Notes under the pieces: model-generated
What the model was told of the DNA's origin: nothing
Databases searched by the model: none
What the model saw: the letters and a program-made list of their open reading frames with translations, nothing else
DNA from: Sphingomonas sp. KR3-1
GTDB lineage: Bacteria > Pseudomonadota > Alphaproteobacteria > Sphingomonadales > Sphingomonadaceae
Assembly (NCBI RefSeq): GCF_040049295.1
Contig: NZ_JBDZDQ010000001.1
Span: 1,798,001-1,862,000, forward strand
Reading direction: 5' to 3'
DNA: 64,000 bases
Position numbers and translations under genes: made by a program
In this document: positions 60,314 to 64,000 of the stretch, in pieces
Numbering within the stretch: the stretch's first letter is position 1
Layout: each line of letters starts with the position of its first letter

Positions 60314-60790
60314 ATGTATGCGCGCGACCATGCCGTAATCGCAACGCCCATCGGCCCGGTGCGGGTCGAGGGTGACGACGGCGTGCTGGTGTCGGTGCGG
60401 ATCGGCGAGGGTTCGCCCGCGCCCGGCACTGCCGCTGCGGTCCGCGCGGCGATCGCGCAGCTTGAGGCGTGGTTCGCCGGCGCGCGCCAGGATTTCAATC
60501 TGCCGCTCGCGCCCCTGCCCACTCCACGTGGAACAACGCTGCGTCACGCGATGATGGCGATCCCCTTTGGCGAGACGCTGAGCTATGGCGCGCTTGCCCG
60601 GATCGCCGGATCGAGCGCGCGGGCGATCGGCCAGATCTGCGCGAACAACCCCCTCCCGATCGTCGTCCCCTGCCACCGCGTGCTCGCCGATGGCGGCAGG
60701 CTCGGCAATTATTCGGGCGGCGACGGACCCAAGACCAAATCCTGGCTGCTCGAGCACGAGCGCCGCCTCTCCGGAAGGACATTGCTATGA
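60314..60790 (+). CDS. ogt: Methylated-DNA--[protein]-cysteine S-methyltransferase
   Basis: A suicide repair protein that removes alkyl groups from O6-alkylguanine. The 158-residue protein has the active site IVVPCHRV (Cys120) and the DNA-binding helix with the arginine finger (SARAIGQICANNP), plus the LSYGALARIAG turn. The N-terminal domain is short, as in Ogt. ATG 60314 is chosen for this length. A parS-like site lies inside the gene. Its stop overlaps the dienelactone-hydrolase start (ATGA). Confidence 0.92.
   Translation: MYARDHAVIATPIGPVRVEGDDGVLVSVRIGEGSPAPGTAAAVRAAIAQLEAWFAGARQDFNLPLAPLPTPRGTTLRHAMMAIPFGETLSYGALARIAGSSARAIGQICANNPLPIVVPCHRVLADGGRLGNYSGGDGPKTKSWLLEHERRLSGRTLL
60521..60534. 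other. parS-like site inside ogt
   Basis: ACTCCACGTGGAAC matches GTTCCACGTGGAAC at 12 of 14 positions, with an exact TCCACGTGGA core. It lies within the ogt coding sequence. Confidence 0.65.
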
Positions 60791-61500
60791 GCGACATGAT
60801 CGAGATCCAGACCATCGACGGGAGCGGCAGCTTCCAGGCCTATGTTGCGAAGCCCGAGGGCACGCCGCGTGCCGCGGTCATCGTGATCCAGGAGATCTTC
60901 GGCGTGAACCCGGGCATCCGCCAGAAGTGCGACGACTGGGCGGCCAAGGGCTATCTCAGCCTCGCACCCGACCTGTTTTGGCGACTCGAGCCCGGCATCC
61001 AACTCGACGCCGATGTGCCCGAGCAGTTCCAGCAGGCGCTCGGGCTGATGGGCAAGTTCAATCAGGACGCCGGCATCCGCGACATCGAAGCGACGATCAA
61101 GGCGGCGCGCGCGCTGCTTGGCGACGCCGGCAAGGACGGGGGCAAGGTCGGCGTGGTCGGCTTCTGCCTGGGCGGCCGCCTGGCATTCATGACCGCGACG
61201 CGGACCGACAGCGATGCAAGTGTCGGCTATTACGGCGTGGGCATCGACAATCTGCTCGGCGAGAAGCACGGCATCGCCCGCCCGGTGCTGATGCACATTC
61301 CCCAGGCCGACCATTTCGTCAGCCCCGAGGCACAGGCCGCGATGCACGCCGGCCTCGACGACCACCCCAAGGTCACGCTGTTCGATTATGCCGGCGAGGA
61401 CCATGGCTTCGCCGACACCTTCGGCAAGCGCCGCTCGGACGAGGCAGCCAAGCTGGCGGACCAGCGCACCGCCGACTTCTTCGCGGAGAACCTGCTCTAG
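60787..61500 (+). CDS. Dienelactone hydrolase family protein
   Basis: A 237-residue alpha/beta hydrolase. The nucleophile is Cys127 in VGFCLGGRL, preceded by the acidic VIVIQEIFGVNPGI (Glu36), with a late histidine in GEDHGFAD: the dienelactone hydrolase triad with cysteine. Classical members hydrolyse dienelactone in chloroaromatic breakdown; many relatives have unknown substrates. No other aromatic-degradation gene is nearby. It overlaps ogt by four bases. Confidence 0.9.
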   Translation: MSDMIEIQTIDGSGSFQAYVAKPEGTPRAAVIVIQEIFGVNPGIRQKCDDWAAKGYLSLAPDLFWRLEPGIQLDADVPEQFQQALGLMGKFNQDAGIRDIEATIKAARALLGDAGKDGGKVGVVGFCLGGRLAFMTATRTDSDASVGYYGVGIDNLLGEKHGIARPVLMHIPQADHFVSPEAQAAMHAGLDDHPKVTLFDYAGEDHGFADTFGKRRSDEAAKLADQRTADFFAENLL

Positions 61501-61524
61501 AAACAGGGCCTTGCTGGCGATGCT

Positions 61525-62139
61525 TCAGACGAGCGTCGCCAGCCCGGTCTCCTGGTTGACCACGCCCTCATAGAGCATCCGCACCGCGACCCAGACGATC
61601 ACGGCCAGCCCGCCGAAACCGATCCAGCGATAGCGGTCGATCACCTTGGCGATGAGGTTGGCGGCGAGGCCCATCACCGCCACCGAGAAGATCAGTCCGA
61701 AGACGAGGATCGCGGGATGCTCGCGCGCGGCACCGGCGACGCCAAGGACATTGTCGAGGCTCATGCTGACATCGGCCAGCGCCACCGACCAGGCGGCGGC
61801 CAGGAAGCGCTTGGGCGGCTTCTCGGCATGGGCATCGTGGTGCGCCTGCCCGCGCAACTCGCGCCACATCTTCCAGGCCACCCAGAGCAGCAGGATGCCG
61901 CCGGCGAAGAGCAGCCCGATCACCTGGAGCAGCTGCGTCGCGATCAGCGCGAAGGCGATGCGCATGACGAGCGCCGCGCCGATGCCGACCAGGATCACCT
62001 GGCGCTGCTGCCGTGCCGGCAAGCCCGCCGCCAGCGCGCCCACCACCACGGCATTGTCGCCGGCCAGCACCAGATCGATGACGACGACTTCGCCCAGCGC
62101 CTGCAACGCATCGGGAGTGAGGAAGCCGGCAAGATCCAT
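61525..62139 (-). CDS. TerC family integral membrane protein (downstream copy)
   Basis: A 204-residue polytopic protein with seven predicted helices and the TerC signature: acidic-residue motifs VVVIDLVLAGDNAVVVGALA (helix 1) and VALADVSMSLDNVLGVAGAA (helix 4). The paired D-N motifs recall metal-exchange proteins; family members are linked to manganese export or metallation of secreted proteins and to tellurite resistance. It is a tandem paralogue of the gene at 62149-62775, nine bases apart on the same strand. Confidence 0.9.
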   Translation of the reverse strand: MDLAGFLTPDALQALGEVVVIDLVLAGDNAVVVGALAAGLPARQQRQVILVGIGAALVMRIAFALIATQLLQVIGLLFAGGILLLWVAWKMWRELRGQAHHDAHAEKPPKRFLAAAWSVALADVSMSLDNVLGVAGAAREHPAILVFGLIFSVAVMGLAANLIAKVIDRYRWIGFGGLAVIVWVAVRMLYEGVVNQETGLATLV

Positions 62140-62148
62140 GGCGATGCC

Positions 62149-62775
62149 TTATACGAGCAGGTGGAGGATGCCGATCTTGTTGTCGACGATCCCCTCATAG
62201 ATCATCCGCCCGGCGACCCACAGGATCACGACCAGGCCGATATAGGTGATCCAGTGATGGCGCTGGATCAGCCGCGCGACGACATTCGCAGCCAAGCCCA
62301 TCAGCAGCACCGAGAAGCTGAGGCCGAAGACGAGCAGCGCCGGGTTCTCGCGCGCGATCGAGGCGACGAGCAGCACATTGTCGAGGCTCATCGACAGGTC
62401 GGCGATCGTGATCTGGATCGCCGCGGCGAGGAAGGTCTTGGCGACCTTGGGCTTCTCGGCGGTTTCCTCGGCACCATGGCCGCGGATCTCGCGGTACATG
62501 TTGAACGCCACCCAGAGCAGCAGCAGTCCGCCGGCGAGGACCAGCCCGGTGATCTGGAGCAGCTGCACCGCGATCAGCGAGAAGCCGATCAGGAAGACCA
62601 AGGCCATGCCGACGCCGAGCAGCAGCACCTGCTTGCGCTGCTTGTCGGGCAGGCCCGAGGCGAGCGAGCCCATCACCACGACATTGTCGCCGGCCATGGT
62701 GAGGTCGCCCAGGATGATCTGGCCAAGGCTGGCGAGGCCGGTGGGCTTGAAGACGGCGCTGAAGTCGAAGTGCAT
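62149..62775 (-). CDS. TerC family integral membrane protein (upstream copy)
   Basis: A 208-residue paralogue with the same two motifs, LGDLTMAGDNVVVMGSLASG and ITIADLSMSLDNVLLVASIA, and a charged loop between them (GHGAEETAEKPKVAK). About seven helices. AAGG lies seven bases before the ATG. Directly upstream is a strong intrinsic terminator (62793-62819) with no room for a promoter between it and the start, so the terminator lies in the leader of this gene. Confidence 0.9.
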   Translation of the reverse strand: MHFDFSAVFKPTGLASLGQIILGDLTMAGDNVVVMGSLASGLPDKQRKQVLLLGVGMALVFLIGFSLIAVQLLQITGLVLAGGLLLLWVAFNMYREIRGHGAEETAEKPKVAKTFLAAAIQITIADLSMSLDNVLLVASIARENPALLVFGLSFSVLLMGLAANVVARLIQRHHWITYIGLVVILWVAGRMIYEGIVDNKIGILHLLV

Positions 62776-62792
62776 GGGCTGGCCTTAATTAC

Positions 62793-62839
62793 AAAAAAGG
62801 CGCGGGCAAAGCCCACGCCGTCGGCCGGGCTTTGCCCGC
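62793..62839 (-). promoter_or_regulatory. Terminator with mutually exclusive alternative helix in the leader of the first TerC gene
   Basis: On the minus strand, a 9-bp stem (62811-62819 with 62799-62807, one G-U pair, loop TTT) is followed by six T residues (62793-62798). A second hairpin (62823-62844) precedes it. The arm GCGGGCAAAGCCC (minus strand, from 62839 to 62827) is exactly complementary to GGGCTTTGCCCGC (62814 to 62802), so a 13-bp antiterminator can form instead of both hairpins. This suggests a transcription attenuator or riboswitch platform. Confidence 0.6.
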
Positions 62840-62858
62840 CGGCCGGATCGGAACGAGA

Positions 62859-62884
62859 CCTGGGTTAGCGCCCGCTAACCCAGG
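62859..62884 (-). terminator. Perfect hairpin directly after rho
   Basis: CCTGGGTTAGC (62859-62869) is the exact reverse complement of 62874-62884, with a four-base loop. It starts 10 bases after the rho stop codon but has no T run. It may mark the 3' end of the rho transcript by processing. Confidence 0.55.
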
Positions 62885-62894
62885 CCGTTCTCGA

Positions 62895-64000
<1,106 letters not shown>

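Noticed and set aside
62776..62894. yybP-ykoY manganese riboswitch upstream of the TerC genes
   Set aside because: Expected from TerC context, but I could not identify the conserved core. Only the terminator/antiterminator architecture is supported.

Overview
The window looks like a chromosomal, origin-proximal piece of a Sphingomonas-type alphaproteobacterium (Sphingomonadaceae). The composition is uniformly GC-rich. It carries carotenoid genes (crtY, crtI), families typical of sphingomonads (DUF6489, DUF3576, DUF1674, heparinase II/III-like) and the alphaproteobacterial order rho ... mnmE-mnmG-rsmG-parA-parB. Four parS-like palindromes lie within about 4.2 kb around mnmG/mnmE, which suggests that oriC is near the right-hand end. 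The species assignment is inference. I see no IS element, prophage, CRISPR array or rRNA operon. Apart from the ccdAB toxin-antitoxin pair and a few unrecognised genes, this is core genome.

Layout. 1-3.6 kb: end of a LOG-family gene, then crtI and crtY (translationally coupled) and a glutathione S-transferase that appears to start at ATT, divergent from a TetR regulator. 4.3-6.0 kb: DUF2007 and DUF5996 genes, then a ccdAB pair whose promoter is covered by a perfect palindrome. 6.0-9.8 kb: tldD, a zinc-finger protein, a YadG-like ABC ATPase and a secreted esterase. 9.8-20.2 kb, plus strand: nadB coupled to a GT22-type mannosyltransferase, a beta-lactamase-fold lipoprotein, a 2OG-Fe(II) oxygenase, polA, an unrecognised secreted protein and a polysaccharide flippase. 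20.2-28.4 kb, mostly minus strand: purH, heparinase-like, rpe, an RsmB-like methyltransferase, an SDHAF4-like factor, then the tightly overlapping tsaD-gpsA-DUF1697 operon.

28.6-34.0 kb, plus strand: hemC-hemD-mitofilin/HemX-like (tetrapyrrole synthesis), then gcdH-GNAT-CoA transferase (probably glutaryl-CoA catabolism). 34.0-37.1 kb: two unrecognised genes, DUF72, a tandem pair of DUF2147 genes and tRNA-Gly(GCC). 37.3-41.3 kb: cnoX-like thioredoxin/TPR protein with a Lon N-domain protein, and on the minus strand a UbiH-type hydroxylase followed by two secreted proteins. 41.5-47.0 kb: ftsK, lolA-like, xthA, ribA and an exonuclease, the last three joined by four-base stop/start overlaps. 47.1-50.5 kb: HAD phosphatase, YggS, a degenerate ThiE-like protein, an outer-membrane-type protein and a DUF3576 lipoprotein. 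50.5-54.6 kb: leuS-lptE-holA. 54.6-60.3 kb, minus strand: DUF6489-mnmE-mnmG-rsmG-parA-parB. 60.3-64 kb: ogt and a dienelactone hydrolase, two tandem TerC-family genes, and the 3' part of rho.

Two themes stand out. Start-codon use is unusually relaxed: besides several TTG and GTG starts there is one ATT start with a strong Shine-Dalgarno sequence and two CTG starts placed exactly in CTGA stop/start overlaps. Local control elements are also visible: the ccd operator, a GST/TetR operator, and a terminator with a mutually exclusive alternative helix directly in the leader of the first terC gene. No gene-free stretch exceeds 300 bases. The largest gaps (28426-28674, 44533-44756, 49808-50021) hold a palindromic repeat, a terminator-like hairpin and a promoter candidate respectively.
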